Shown here piece by piece: positions 8,701 through 15,642 of a stretch of DNA of 18,245 bases. Location: NCBI GenBank assembly GCA_946479475.1, contig CAMLGG010000090.1, positions 1-18,245 on the forward strand, in the 5' to 3' direction. The DNA comes from an uncultured Ideonella sp. Lineage in GTDB: Bacteria > Pseudomonadota > Gammaproteobacteria > Burkholderiales > Burkholderiaceae. Under the pieces are notes generated by a model. That model worked only from the letters and a program-made list of their open reading frames with translations. It made no database searches and was not told where the DNA came from. The translations under genes were made by a program, and so were the position numbers. Each line of letters starts with the position of its first letter. Position 1 is the stretch's first letter.

Positions 8701-8857
8701 CTACAAGTGGGACGACTCGCTGCAGATCGGCCTGGAAGGCACCAACCTCACCGACTCGATCGCCAAGCAGGGCATGCAGCAGCACATCGGCATGATGAAT
8801 CGCGCCTGGTTCTCTTCCGGCCCGCGCTACAGCGTCTCGCTGCGCTACTCCTTCTGA
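5792..8857 (+). CDS. TonB-dependent outer-membrane receptor 1 (TonB-Xanth-Caul type)
   Basis: The 1021-residue receptor should import an oligosaccharide or other large ligand across the outer membrane using TonB energy. It has a signal peptide (about 1-27, ALLAGTALAQ), an Ala/Gln/Asp-rich spacer, the TonB box ETIVITGQR (about 53-61), and a plug domain with IVAEDIGKLPDRSITEVLQR, VNIRGL, NGRDSF and DVYKNPSAEQIEGAIGG, the signature of the large carbohydrate-linked TIGR01782-type subfamily. The beta-barrel ends with a terminal Phe (SLRYSF), as needed for BAM insertion. Two cysteine pairs in predicted external loops (C570/C581 and C863/C879) have counterparts in receptor 2, suggesting disulfides. 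ATG 5792 was chosen over GTG 5783 because GAGG (5779-5782) sits 9 nt before it. It is divergent from the GH2 gene and is followed by its own terminator, so it is probably monocistronic. The substrate cannot be read from sequence. Confidence 0.95.
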   Translation: MRRQFKKTTLSIATAQALALLAGTALAQTTAPAAQAAASAQADKTQPDDKKTETIVITGQRRALESAQKIKQESDEIVDSIVAEDIGKLPDRSITEVLQRVPGVTIDRTMARGDPEHHSVEGSGVNIRGLTWVRSELNGRDSFSANGGRALSFEDVPPELMAAVDVYKNPSAEQIEGAIGGLVNLRTAMPFDQSGFKGSISLQETYSPLRDKYSPSASVMLSNRWEDSELGQFGALIDLAYSESSTRDDAFQVEPYYPRDDIVDGQTVWLPKGSQWRSLMFDRTRQGAYGALQWKKGSLESSLSLFRSDYKMGWDENALFAGTNPYNITVDPGATWGTNGRFLKGTLRDDTDGGINFNNDTRSSSRKSSTQDLAWNLKWKAGEQWSFSTDLQYIRAETNSFDSTVATGLTMPKETIDLTHGVPRLTFDDADRARLTDPANYYWAFTMEHFDRSKATEKAWRTDAKYKFDDPVLQDLRFGVRLTDREANSFSTGYNWAAITQPWMQYWYLAPGGLAWLNDPRFSGNAHLHTFDRFFNGNASVPALIFPDAAMAHGYPDSYALLHTYEKQLCTEAHNGDSSSCFNWWNPPNMASPQFYNNQAEQTQAAYAQLRFAFDELQYPIDGNVGLRVVRTSNKADGYTSFTPSAPKPPEGGHVVGEFPTIEPFAEAQAFDNEYVNVLPSLNLRMKAAKDLQFRFGYATGVSRPDFSSMQAFTTLSQTADTHTVIDQNGVGTVYIDRVNYTGTANGNPMLKPVQSQQADLTAEWYFGRSNSLTFAAFYKDLKDIIISQTFAKTLVDTEGKPHDFLVTGPINGAKGYATGFEVAYQQYFDMLPDWMSGLGLQANYTFVDSKRRLYKPVYSPYCSGGNTQANLNLILNGCDTDGRTFGDLPLENLSRHAFNLALLYDKGPISARLAYSWRSKYLQAVNANGTNGGDGLDSNPDSPTQGQHNVAWALPTWQQAYGQLDGGIFYKWDDSLQIGLEGTNLTDSIAKQGMQQHIGMMNRAWFSSGPRYSVSLRYSF
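5811..5824. promoter_or_regulatory. Perfect 14-bp LacI-like palindrome inside the receptor 1 start
   Basis: AGACAACGTTGTCT is a perfect palindrome with a central CG, resembling LacI-family operators (for example the TGACAACGTTGTCA-type NagQ sites of xanthomonads). It covers codons 7-11 of the receptor gene (K-T-T-L-S), where ACA, TTG and TCT are used although this gene strongly prefers ACC/ACG, CTG/CTC and TCG/AGC. Binding here would sit just downstream of the start codon and could act as a roadblock. A chance match is possible in 18 kb, and no second copy was found. Confidence 0.35.
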
Positions 8858-8914
8858 CCCTTCCCGGGACGGTCCTCGGCGAACCCTGGACCTCCCCTAC
8901 CCTCTGTCCGCTTG

Positions 8915-8944
8915 CGGGTGTCTTCGTGACACCCGTTTTTTTTT
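8915..8944 (+). terminator. Rho-independent terminator of TonB receptor 1
   Basis: A perfect 8-bp stem CGGGTGTC (8915-8922) / GACACCCG (8928-8935) with loop TTCGT is followed at once by nine T residues (8936-8944). It starts 58 bp after the receptor stop codon. The T-run is only on the plus-strand side, so it should end the receptor transcript but not the convergent operon coming from the right. Confidence 0.95.
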
Positions 8945-9183
8945 GCTGAACGACGATCCCGGCCCGCGAACCCGCGGGCGGGAAGCTCCGCGATCGATCG
9001 GAGGCGCGCTTGGGCGAGGGCAAGCAGGAGGACAAGCGCAGAGGCTCGGCCAGGACGGCGGGCCTGGCAGGACGTGATGCGCGATCTGCCGCACCCCGTC
9101 GCGGGGCTGCGCGATCTGCCGACCGGCGCTGGACTCCAGCAGACAGGCTCCTCCGGCCTGGCCGCCGGGGCCGTGCGCGCAGT
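8945..9183. other. Intergenic region between convergent genes, hairpins and a short direct repeat
   Basis: No gene is supported in this stretch between the receptor 1 terminator and the halogenase 1 stop. It holds a 7-bp hairpin GCCCGCG (8962-8968) / CGCGGGC (8973-8979) and a 14-bp direct repeat TGCGCGATCTGCCG (9078-9091 and 9108-9121, 30-bp offset). Between the repeats lies a hairpin CCCCG-TCG-CGGGG (9094-9106). Neither hairpin has a T-run in the minus direction, so a terminator for the halogenase 1 operon is not evident. Confidence 0.5.
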
Positions 9184-10656
9184 TCAGCCCAGCACGCGCT
9201 CGAGCGTGCGATGGTGTGGGGGCATTCTTCCCACCGTGGCCGCGATCGCCTTGCTGCGGCCCTGCAAGGCCCGCAGCGCCCGCTCGGGCGGGATCTCGGC
9301 GAAGACCGGATCCTCGCGCTCGGGCCAGTCGTCCATGCCGGCGTGGATGGCCAGCCAGCTGGTGGCGTCGAAGCCTTCCTCGTCGTACTCGTGCAGCACG
9401 CCGAAGCGGCGCCACAGGTCCATCCTGAAGGCCAGCGTTTCCGGCAGGTTCATCGACGACACGTGGCGCCACAGCTCGGTGTCGCGACGGCGCGTGAGGC
9501 AGTAGTGCAGGATGATGAAGTCGCGCACCCGCGCGAAGCGGCGCGACGAACCGTCGTTGAAGAGCGCACGATCGTCGTCGCCGAGCGGGCGGTCCGCCAG
9601 CAACAGGCCCATCAGGCGCGAGATTCCGTCCTGGATCAGGTAGATGCTCGTGGACTCCAGCGGCTCCAGGAAGCCCGAGGAAAGGCCGACGGCGACGACG
9701 TTGTGCACCCAGAAGCGCTCGCGGTGGCCGGTGGTGAAGCGCAGCAGGCGCGGCTCGGCCAGCGGCGCACCATCCAGGCGGGCCAGCAGTTGCTCGCGCG
9801 CGCGCTCGGCGTCGATGAAGCGGCTGGAGAAGACGTGGCCGTGTCCCGTGCGGCTTTGCAGCGGGATGCGCCAGGCCCAGCCGCCCTCCAGCGCGGTGGC
9901 CTGGGTGTAGGGCGCCAGCTCCTCGCCGGTGCGCTCGCACGGGCAGGCCCAGGCGCTGTCCACCGGCAGCCAGTGGCTGAAGTCCACGAAAGGCTCCGCC
10001 AGCGTGCGACCCAGCAGCAGCGAGTGGAAGCCCGAGCAGTCGACGAAGAGGTCGCCCTCGATCTGGCGCCCGTCCTCCAGCTGCACGGCCGCCACGCCGC
10101 CGTCGGGGCGTCGCTCGACCTGGACGATGCGTCCCTGCGTATGCCGTGCACCGCGCTTCAAGGCCAGCTGGCGCAGGAAGGCGGCGTACTTCACCGCGTC
10201 GAAGTGGTAGGCGTACTTGAACTGCGCCCCTTCGTCGGGCAGGACGAAGCGGCCCTGCATCGCCATGACGGTGGGGATGCACTGCAGGCCCAGGGGCTCT
10301 TGCAGGCCCAGGCGGCGGTGCTGGCCCCACAGGGTCTGCGAACCGAACAGGTTGCCGAAGTGGCCGAAGGTGTGGAAATAGTCGCGCCCGTGCTCCAGCC
10401 AGTCGCAGAAGCGGATGCCCAGCTTGTAGGTTCCGTCGGTGGCCCGAAGGAACTCCGCCTCGTCGAGGCCGACGAGGCGGTTGTATTCACGGATGGAGGG
10501 GAAGGTGGCCTCCCCGACGCCGATGATCCCGATGTCCTCCGACTCGACCACCTCCACGGCGACGCGGCCCTTCAGCCCCGTGACCAGGGCGGTGGCGGTC
10601 ATCCAACCCGCGCTGCCTCCGCCGACGACGACGATGCGCTCAAACTTCTGTGACAT
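9184..10656 (-). CDS. Flavin-dependent halogenase homologue 1 (tryptophan halogenase family)
   Basis: The 490-residue cytoplasmic protein belongs to the tryptophan halogenase family (Trp_halogenase, PF04820), which uses FADH2, oxygen and halide to make HOCl or HOBr for electrophilic halogenation. It has the N-terminal FAD site VVVGGGSAGWMTA (about 9-21), the lysine of the KLGIxF motif (K78, equivalent to catalytic K79 of PrnA), the halogenase signature WAWRIP (260-265), and E334 in EPLESTS (equivalent to PrnA E346). It starts at ATG 10656 with GGAG 7 nt upstream. It is the last gene of the minus-strand operon after the lipoprotein and TonB receptor 2, separated from the receptor by a 71-bp gap with a strong hairpin. 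No flavin reductase gene is present in the window. Relatives beside TonB receptors (for example BrvH of Brevundimonas) act on indole in vitro with the natural substrate unknown, so the true substrate may not be tryptophan. Confidence 0.92.
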   Translation of the reverse strand: MSQKFERIVVVGGGSAGWMTATALVTGLKGRVAVEVVESEDIGIIGVGEATFPSIREYNRLVGLDEAEFLRATDGTYKLGIRFCDWLEHGRDYFHTFGHFGNLFGSQTLWGQHRRLGLQEPLGLQCIPTVMAMQGRFVLPDEGAQFKYAYHFDAVKYAAFLRQLALKRGARHTQGRIVQVERRPDGGVAAVQLEDGRQIEGDLFVDCSGFHSLLLGRTLAEPFVDFSHWLPVDSAWACPCERTGEELAPYTQATALEGGWAWRIPLQSRTGHGHVFSSRFIDAERAREQLLARLDGAPLAEPRLLRFTTGHRERFWVHNVVAVGLSSGFLEPLESTSIYLIQDGISRLMGLLLADRPLGDDDRALFNDGSSRRFARVRDFIILHYCLTRRRDTELWRHVSSMNLPETLAFRMDLWRRFGVLHEYDEEGFDATSWLAIHAGMDDWPEREDPVFAEIPPERALRALQGRSKAIAATVGRMPPHHRTLERVLG

Positions 10657-10683
10657 GCCTTCGCTCCGGAGGGGGACAGGGAT

Positions 10684-10715
10684 GCGGCTTCACCGGCGCG
10701 CGCCGGCGAAGCCGC
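10684..10715 (-). repeat. Strong intercistronic hairpin between receptor 2 and halogenase 1
   Basis: A 32-base inverted repeat has outer arms GCGGCTTC (10684-10691) / GAAGCCGC (10708-10715), one mismatch, and inner arms CCGGCG / CGCCGG around a CG centre. It lies 12 bp past the receptor 2 stop on the minus strand and 27 bp before the halogenase start. No T-run follows on the minus strand. It may be a leaky terminator or an mRNA 3'-end stabiliser that sets the receptor-to-halogenase ratio. Confidence 0.7.
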
Positions 10716-10727
10716 CTCACTCTATCG

Positions 10728-13700
10728 TCAGAACTCGTAGCGGCCCGTGACGTAGTAGCTGCGACCCGGGAAGGCCCAGCTCGTCCCCATGAAGCCCGGT
10801 GTCTGCATGTTGGTGTAGCGCACCGTGACGTTGTTGAGGTTGGTCACGCTGAGCGACATGCTGAACTTGTCGGTGAACTGGTAAGACAGGCCGCCGTCCC
10901 ACTGGCCGTAGGCTTCCTGGTAGCGGGGCAGGCCCCACCAGGTGTCCTGTGCCCCGGCGCGCAGGGGATCGGCGCTCGTGCCGTTCTGGCCCTCGGTGCC
11001 CAGGTTCTGCAGGACGCGGTCGGTCCAGTTGTAGGCCAGTCGCGCCGAGAAGCCGTACCGGTCGTAGCGCAGCGCGAAGTTGGCCGCGTTCTTCACCAGT
11101 CCGGCCACCGGCTGGGCGCCCAAAGGCAGGCCGTTGGTGTCGCAGCCGTAGACCTTGATCGCGTCGTTGGCGATCGCGGCATTGGACGGGCAGTACTGCA
11201 CCTGGGCGTTGCGATAGAACTTCTGGCTGCTGTCGATGTGGGTGTAGTTCGCAGACACCCCGAAGCCCTTGGCCCAGTCCGGCAGCTCCTTCAGCGCATC
11301 GAAGTGGTCGAGGTAGGTTTCGGCGTTCAGCTCGAAGCCATGCACCCAGGCCTCGGCAGCGTTGCGCGGGCCCTTGATCGTGAAGGCCTGCTGGTTGCCG
11401 CCGACGCTCTCGTAGCTGCGGGTGTAGTAGGAGTTGTAGATCAGGTCCTTGACGTCCTTGTAGAACACCGTGGCCGTGAGCATCTGGCCGGGGCGCGGGT
11501 ACCACTCGAGCGCGAGGTCGAAGCTGTCGGCCTTGAGCGGGCGCAGCTTCGCATTGCCGGTGTTCTCGCCGGTGTAGGTGACCTTGTTGTTGGTGGTGTC
11601 GATGTTCTGCTTCAGCGCCACCGACTCCTGAACCTGGTTGAAGCCCGGGCGGTACAGGCTGCGCGCCATCGCGACACGGCCGATCAGCTTGTCGTCGCCC
11701 GACAGGTTGAACTTCAGGTTCATCGACGGCAGCGCGTCGACGTGGCTGGTCTGCACGTCCAGCGGGTCGTTGATGTCCTCGAAGCGCGGCACGTCCGGCG
11801 GGGTCCGCGTGTCGTAGTTCGAGTTCAGCACGGTGAAGCCGTGCGACACGCGGCGGGTGTAGACCAGGCGAACACCGGCGTTGCCTTCCACCGGCACGCT
11901 CCAGTCGTCGAAACCGAAGCGCAGGTTGGCGAAGGCGGCGTGGGTGGCCTCGGCCACGTCGCTGGTCATGTTCGGGTTGAGCCCGTAATGCAGCGTCGTG
12001 TCCCACTTGTAGGTGTCGGGGTTGCAGCTCGAATCGGGCCTGCCGTCATGCCGCGCGCCGTCCAGGCACTGCTGGTAGCGCACTTCGCCGAGCAGCTTGG
12101 CATAGTTGCTGTAGTCCTTGAGCATGCCGTAGGTGGGGAACACCACGCTCGGCGGCTGGTTGCCTCCAAAAGCCGAGTAGTTGAAGAGCTCCACCTCGCC
12201 GGCCGCCGCATAGCGCGGGTCGCTCAGGTAGCCGAAGTTGGAGCGAGGAGCCCACGTCGGATCGTCCTGCGTGGTCGGCAGGGTGCCCGGGATCTTGGTC
12301 TGGCGAACTTCCCAGGGTACGGCGATCGACTGCCAGCCCACGCTGTTCAGGTCGCCGGCATAGACGGCGGCCTGCCGCACCGAGGTGCGGTAGCTGCTGC
12401 GGAAGCCGAAGCCGAGGTCCCTCAGCACCGGGTCGTCGAACTTGTACCTCGCGTCGGCCTTCCAGGCGTACAGGTCCGCCTCGCCCCTCAGGCGCCCAGG
12501 CATGACCGACAGCCAGTAGTAGTTGCCCGGGTCAGCCAGGAAATCCCGGGTGTGCTGGTCGAAGCCGATCTGCACCGGGGCGTTGCCATTCGTGGTGATG
12601 TCCATGCTGGGGATGAAGGTGGCGGTCTGCACCTCCTCCCCACGCGTGTGGAAGCTCGACTTCACGTACTGCAGGTCGTTCTGCACCGACCAGCGGTCGT
12701 CGATGTTCCACTTGAAGTTCCAGGCCAGCTCGCCGGTGCTGGTCTTGTGCTCGTTGAAGGCGCGGCTGGTGCCCATGCTGATGCCGCCTTCAGCGAAATT
12801 GTTCGCACCCTTGTTGCCCTCGGGATAGCGGTAGTGGCCGGAAACCACCACGCCGCGATCGTCGACCACCGGGTTGTCGATCACCACGTGGTACGGCGAC
12901 GAGTTGAAGTTGGGGTCGCCGAAGTTCGGGTAGACATTCGAGCCGGTGTTGGTCTCCACCGAGTTCGACACGAAGGCCGTGAAGGACGACTGCATCTCGT
13001 TCTTCTTCCACTGCAGGGCGCCGTAGAAGCCCTGGCGGTCGGAGGTTCCGAGGTTCTGGCCCCAGTCCGCCCCGGTGGGGGCCCAGACCGTGCGCCCGGC
13101 GATCACGTCGGTGCGCGGGAAGTAGGCTCCTACGTCCAGCTTCTGCTGCTCGTAGGTGGAGTTGTTCATCGCCAGGTCGATCAGGATGCCCCAGTGACCC
13201 GAGTCCTCCTCCCAGCGCGTCGAGTACATGCCCGAGATGGCCGGCGAGGCCTTGCCCGTCTTCTCCTCGTAGTTGCTGCCGAAGGAGATGTACGTCTTGG
13301 TGCCGGAGAAATCGAAAGGCAGGTGCGTGCGAAGGTCGACCTGGCCGCTGACACCGCCTTCGATCTTCTCAGCCGACGGGTTCTTGTAGACGTCGACGCC
13401 GGCCATCAGCTCGGCCGGGACGGCCGACCAGCTCAGGTCGCGTCCCGGCCACCCGGCGGAGAACACCTCTCGGCCATTGAGCGTGGACGAACCCCAGGAC
13501 AGGCCGCGCACCTTGATGCCGGAGCCCTCCTCAGAGAAATGCTTGGGATCGTTGTTGGTCGAGCGCTGGCGCTCGATGGTCACGCCGACCACGCGCTGCA
13601 GCACCTCGGTGATCGACTTGTCCGGCAGCTTGCCCGCCTCTTCGGCCACCACCGAGTCGACGATCTCCTCGGAGTTCTGCTTGATCTTCTGGGCGCTCTG

Positions 13701-13868
13701 CAGCGCGGCGCGCTGGCCCTTGACCACGATCACCTGGGTGGGGTCCGCGGGCTTGTCGGCTTCCGGCTGGGTCTGTGCGTACGCGGTGGCCGCGACGCCA
13801 CCCGCGCTCAGGAGTGCCAGCTGGACGACTGCGCGGTGGATCGGCGTGGGCCGGAACTGTTTACTCAT
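10728..13868 (-). CDS. TonB-dependent outer-membrane receptor 2 (TonB-Xanth-Caul type)
   Basis: The 1046-residue receptor is a paralogue of receptor 1. It has a signal peptide (about 1-31, ending ATAYAQ), a TonB box TQVIVVKGQR (about 44-53) and a plug whose start is nearly the same as in receptor 1 (SAQKIKQNSEEIVDSVVAEE, KLPDKSITEVLQRVVGVTIE, DVYKNPSAEKIEGGVSG). The barrel has diverged and ends in Phe (VTGRYEF). Cysteine pairs C601/C615 and C893/C909 correspond to pairs in receptor 1; the second pair has the same 16-residue spacing and both end in YGCDTN/NGCDTD-like loops. It starts at ATG 13868 with GGAGA (13873-13877) about 4 nt upstream. It lies between an Ig-like lipoprotein gene (130-bp gap) and halogenase 1, so the three are probably co-transcribed. 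No operator-like site lies directly upstream, which supports reading from the lipoprotein promoter. The ligand is unknown. Confidence 0.95.
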   Translation of the reverse strand: MSKQFRPTPIHRAVVQLALLSAGGVAATAYAQTQPEADKPADPTQVIVVKGQRAALQSAQKIKQNSEEIVDSVVAEEAGKLPDKSITEVLQRVVGVTIERQRSTNNDPKHFSEEGSGIKVRGLSWGSSTLNGREVFSAGWPGRDLSWSAVPAELMAGVDVYKNPSAEKIEGGVSGQVDLRTHLPFDFSGTKTYISFGSNYEEKTGKASPAISGMYSTRWEEDSGHWGILIDLAMNNSTYEQQKLDVGAYFPRTDVIAGRTVWAPTGADWGQNLGTSDRQGFYGALQWKKNEMQSSFTAFVSNSVETNTGSNVYPNFGDPNFNSSPYHVVIDNPVVDDRGVVVSGHYRYPEGNKGANNFAEGGISMGTSRAFNEHKTSTGELAWNFKWNIDDRWSVQNDLQYVKSSFHTRGEEVQTATFIPSMDITTNGNAPVQIGFDQHTRDFLADPGNYYWLSVMPGRLRGEADLYAWKADARYKFDDPVLRDLGFGFRSSYRTSVRQAAVYAGDLNSVGWQSIAVPWEVRQTKIPGTLPTTQDDPTWAPRSNFGYLSDPRYAAAGEVELFNYSAFGGNQPPSVVFPTYGMLKDYSNYAKLLGEVRYQQCLDGARHDGRPDSSCNPDTYKWDTTLHYGLNPNMTSDVAEATHAAFANLRFGFDDWSVPVEGNAGVRLVYTRRVSHGFTVLNSNYDTRTPPDVPRFEDINDPLDVQTSHVDALPSMNLKFNLSGDDKLIGRVAMARSLYRPGFNQVQESVALKQNIDTTNNKVTYTGENTGNAKLRPLKADSFDLALEWYPRPGQMLTATVFYKDVKDLIYNSYYTRSYESVGGNQQAFTIKGPRNAAEAWVHGFELNAETYLDHFDALKELPDWAKGFGVSANYTHIDSSQKFYRNAQVQYCPSNAAIANDAIKVYGCDTNGLPLGAQPVAGLVKNAANFALRYDRYGFSARLAYNWTDRVLQNLGTEGQNGTSADPLRAGAQDTWWGLPRYQEAYGQWDGGLSYQFTDKFSMSLSVTNLNNVTVRYTNMQTPGFMGTSWAFPGRSYYVTGRYEF

Positions 13869-13900
13869 GGTGTCTCCGTAAATTCCTTCGGTGTTTCGTG

Positions 13901-13974
13901 CGCTTGCCGCGCCGCGGGCAGGCCCTCCCGGCGGTTGCCTCCGGCACCGGGGGGCAGCGCAGCTTCGGCAAGCG
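13901..13974. repeat. Spaced inverted repeat in the lipoprotein-receptor 2 gap
   Basis: CGCTTGCCG (13901-13909) and CGGCAAGCG (13966-13974) form perfect 9-bp arms around a GC-rich 56-base interior that can fold further. The element fills most of the 130-bp gap between the lipoprotein stop and the receptor 2 start. It could be an attenuator, an mRNA processing site or a member of a dispersed intergenic repeat family. None of these can be decided from one copy. Confidence 0.5.
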
Positions 13975-13998
13975 AACCGGCGCGACGGCCGGCTCCGG

Positions 13999-15468
13999 CT
14001 ACTGGATCGTGATGGCGCCCTTGATGGTCAAGTCCGTGTCGAACCTGGAGAGTTCCTCGGCCGTAGGCGGGGGAACGTCGTTCGGGCCGGGCTTGACCTT
14101 GTCGTTGAACTCGTAGATCCAGAACCGCACCCGCGCGACATCGGACGACTTCAGCAGCGACGCGGCCGATGCGCGGGCATCCGCGAGCTTCGCCAGCTCG
14201 ACCTGGTACGCCTGCTCTGCCGCCGCCACCTCCTCGGCTGTCGCGCCGACGGGTCCATTGCGATCGGGCAGCGCCCGGACGGAGTCGAGCGAGGTGGCCG
14301 TCACGTCCGCCAGGCCACAGTTGTTGGTCACGGCGAAGTCACCCAACGGAATGCCGTAGCTGATCAGCCCGCTGTCCGGCCACACCAGTGCGCTAAGCTC
14401 GACGTTGCAGTTGCCGTTGCTCTTGCCCAGGTCGACGTTCACCACGACCGGCCGGCCGGGAGATGGGTACTCGGCGAGCGTCTTGTTGACCCCAAGCGTG
14501 AAGGCAAGCACCTTCTCGGAGGTCACGCGAAGGCCGCTGCTCGTGTCACCCGAGCCGTTGAAGCCCGAAAGGCCCGGGGCGAAGATGTTGATGCGGTTGA
14601 AGCCGGTATACCAGCCCGAGACCTTGCTGTCGGGGACGTGGAGCGCCGAAGTCAGGGTCGTGCCGTCATCCGAGACGGTGCGATAGCACCAGTTCGCATT
14701 GCTGTCGCCGGCATCGTTCACCGCCGGGCACCACTCCCAGCCGTTCAGTGGGCTCGCCCACGGATTGGCGGTCACCGCGCCACTCTGCTTGGTCGACAGG
14801 TTGCCGGAGCCCGCGCCGCTGCCGGGCGTGAAGCCGTCGGCCAGGAGGAGCGGATCGACGGCGATGAAGCGCGGCGTCGCCCCCGCGGAGTAGTTGGCAT
14901 CCCCCTCCTGCGCGGCCACGACGGCACAGGAGCCCTTGCCCTTGAGTTGGAGCGTGCTGCCCGAGATGGTGCAGACCTCAGGCGTGGAGGTCGAGAAACT
15001 CACCGGCAAGCCGGATTCCGCGGTAGCGCTGAGTTCGATGGAGCGCGTCTGGGCGCTGAGCACGTAGTCGGGCGGCACGAACGTGATCTGCTGCGTGTGC
15101 TTGAGCACATTGAACAGCTGGGTGGCCTCGTCTGCCGCAGCCCACGTCACGCCGTCGGCGGTCTTGCCGCCCGACTGGGTGGCGACGACCCGGCACTCGC
15201 CTGCCGAGACGAGCGTGAGCTGGTCCCCGGCCACGGTGCAGGTGTCGGGCGTGCTCGACTCGAAGCTCACCGGAAGGCCCGAGGTGGCCACCGCGTGCAG
15301 CGTCACCGGCCCGTCGAGCAGCATGGCGCCGCCCGGGTAATCGAACTCGATCGCCTGCAGCAATCCCCCGTTGGTGCCGGCGGAGTCGCCGCTGCCGCCA
15401 CACGCCGCCAACATTGCACACACCGCCAACTGGCTAAGCGCATGGCCCCGCCGGAACACCTTCTGCAT
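13999..15468 (-). CDS. Lipoprotein with two Cys-containing Ig-like repeats and an unknown C-terminal domain
   Basis: The 489-residue protein starts at ATG 15468 (AGGAGA about 10 nt upstream); the longer open frame to 15978 is only antisense to halogenase 2. It has a lipoprotein signal with lipobox LAAC (C23), so it should be membrane-anchored. Two tandem Ig-like repeats follow (about 37-119 and 127-204), sharing GLPVSFxxSTPxxCT and each with a cysteine pair 15 residues apart (C77/C92, C166/C181), a type common in surface proteins of Burkholderiales. The remainder (about 205-489) is not recognised. It is rich in Trp, Tyr and Gly near WEWCPAV and SGWYTGFNRINIF, has four more cysteines (C247, C261, C354, C384) and a helical segment (about 410-440). 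It precedes TonB receptor 2 and halogenase 1, in the position where a surface glycan-binding partner of a receptor would be expected. That role is inference. Confidence 0.85.
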   Translation of the reverse strand: MQKVFRRGHALSQLAVCAMLAACGGSGDSAGTNGGLLQAIEFDYPGGAMLLDGPVTLHAVATSGLPVSFESSTPDTCTVAGDQLTLVSAGECRVVATQSGGKTADGVTWAAADEATQLFNVLKHTQQITFVPPDYVLSAQTRSIELSATAESGLPVSFSTSTPEVCTISGSTLQLKGKGSCAVVAAQEGDANYSAGATPRFIAVDPLLLADGFTPGSGAGSGNLSTKQSGAVTANPWASPLNGWEWCPAVNDAGDSNANWCYRTVSDDGTTLTSALHVPDSKVSGWYTGFNRINIFAPGLSGFNGSGDTSSGLRVTSEKVLAFTLGVNKTLAEYPSPGRPVVVNVDLGKSNGNCNVELSALVWPDSGLISYGIPLGDFAVTNNCGLADVTATSLDSVRALPDRNGPVGATAEEVAAAEQAYQVELAKLADARASAASLLKSSDVARVRFWIYEFNDKVKPGPNDVPPPTAEELSRFDTDLTIKGAITIQ

Positions 15469-15561
15469 CACGTCCTGTCTCCTGTCTGATTGATCGATTC
15501 CGCAACCGCTGCGCCTGGGGCATATACGCATGCACCCTTCAACGTTACGAATGTTAAGCTT

Positions 15562-15616
15562 TGGTCCGACCAATTTCACTAGGGCAAGTACTGGTCTGAC
15601 CATGGTGGTATGACCA
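15562..15616. promoter_or_regulatory. Three perfect TGGTNNGACCA operator-like sites in a divergent promoter region
   Basis: The 174-bp gap between the lipoprotein operon (minus) and halogenase 2 (plus) contains TGGTCCGACCA (15562-15572), TGGTCTGACCA (15592-15602) and TGGTATGACCA (15606-15616), offset by 30 and 14 bp as in the GH2/receptor 1 region. The core fits FadR-subfamily GntR operators. The two right-hand sites lie just before the halogenase 2 ribosome-binding site, a position suited to repression. CATATA at 15521-15526 (TATATG on the minus strand) is a weak candidate -10 box for the lipoprotein operon, with no good -35. An imperfect palindrome AACGTTACGAATGTT lies at 15541-15555. Confidence 0.78.
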
Positions 15617-15642
15617 AAATCTAACCAAAGGACAACGGAATC

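Noticed and set aside
5639..8785. A 1048-residue open frame on the minus strand opposite TonB receptor 1.
   Set aside because: It is Val/Arg/Gly/Leu-rich with no domain pattern, as expected for antisense frames in GC-rich DNA. The plus strand encodes a clear receptor with signal peptide, TonB box and terminator.
8962..8979. A hairpin as terminator of the minus-strand halogenase 1 operon.
   Set aside because: It has no T-run in the minus direction and lies about 200 bp past the stop codon, so a terminator call is not supported.
10650..14012. A 1120-residue open frame on the plus strand opposite TonB receptor 2.
   Set aside because: This is the same GC-driven antisense effect. Its composition is biased and it has no recognisable motif, while the minus strand encodes a full receptor.
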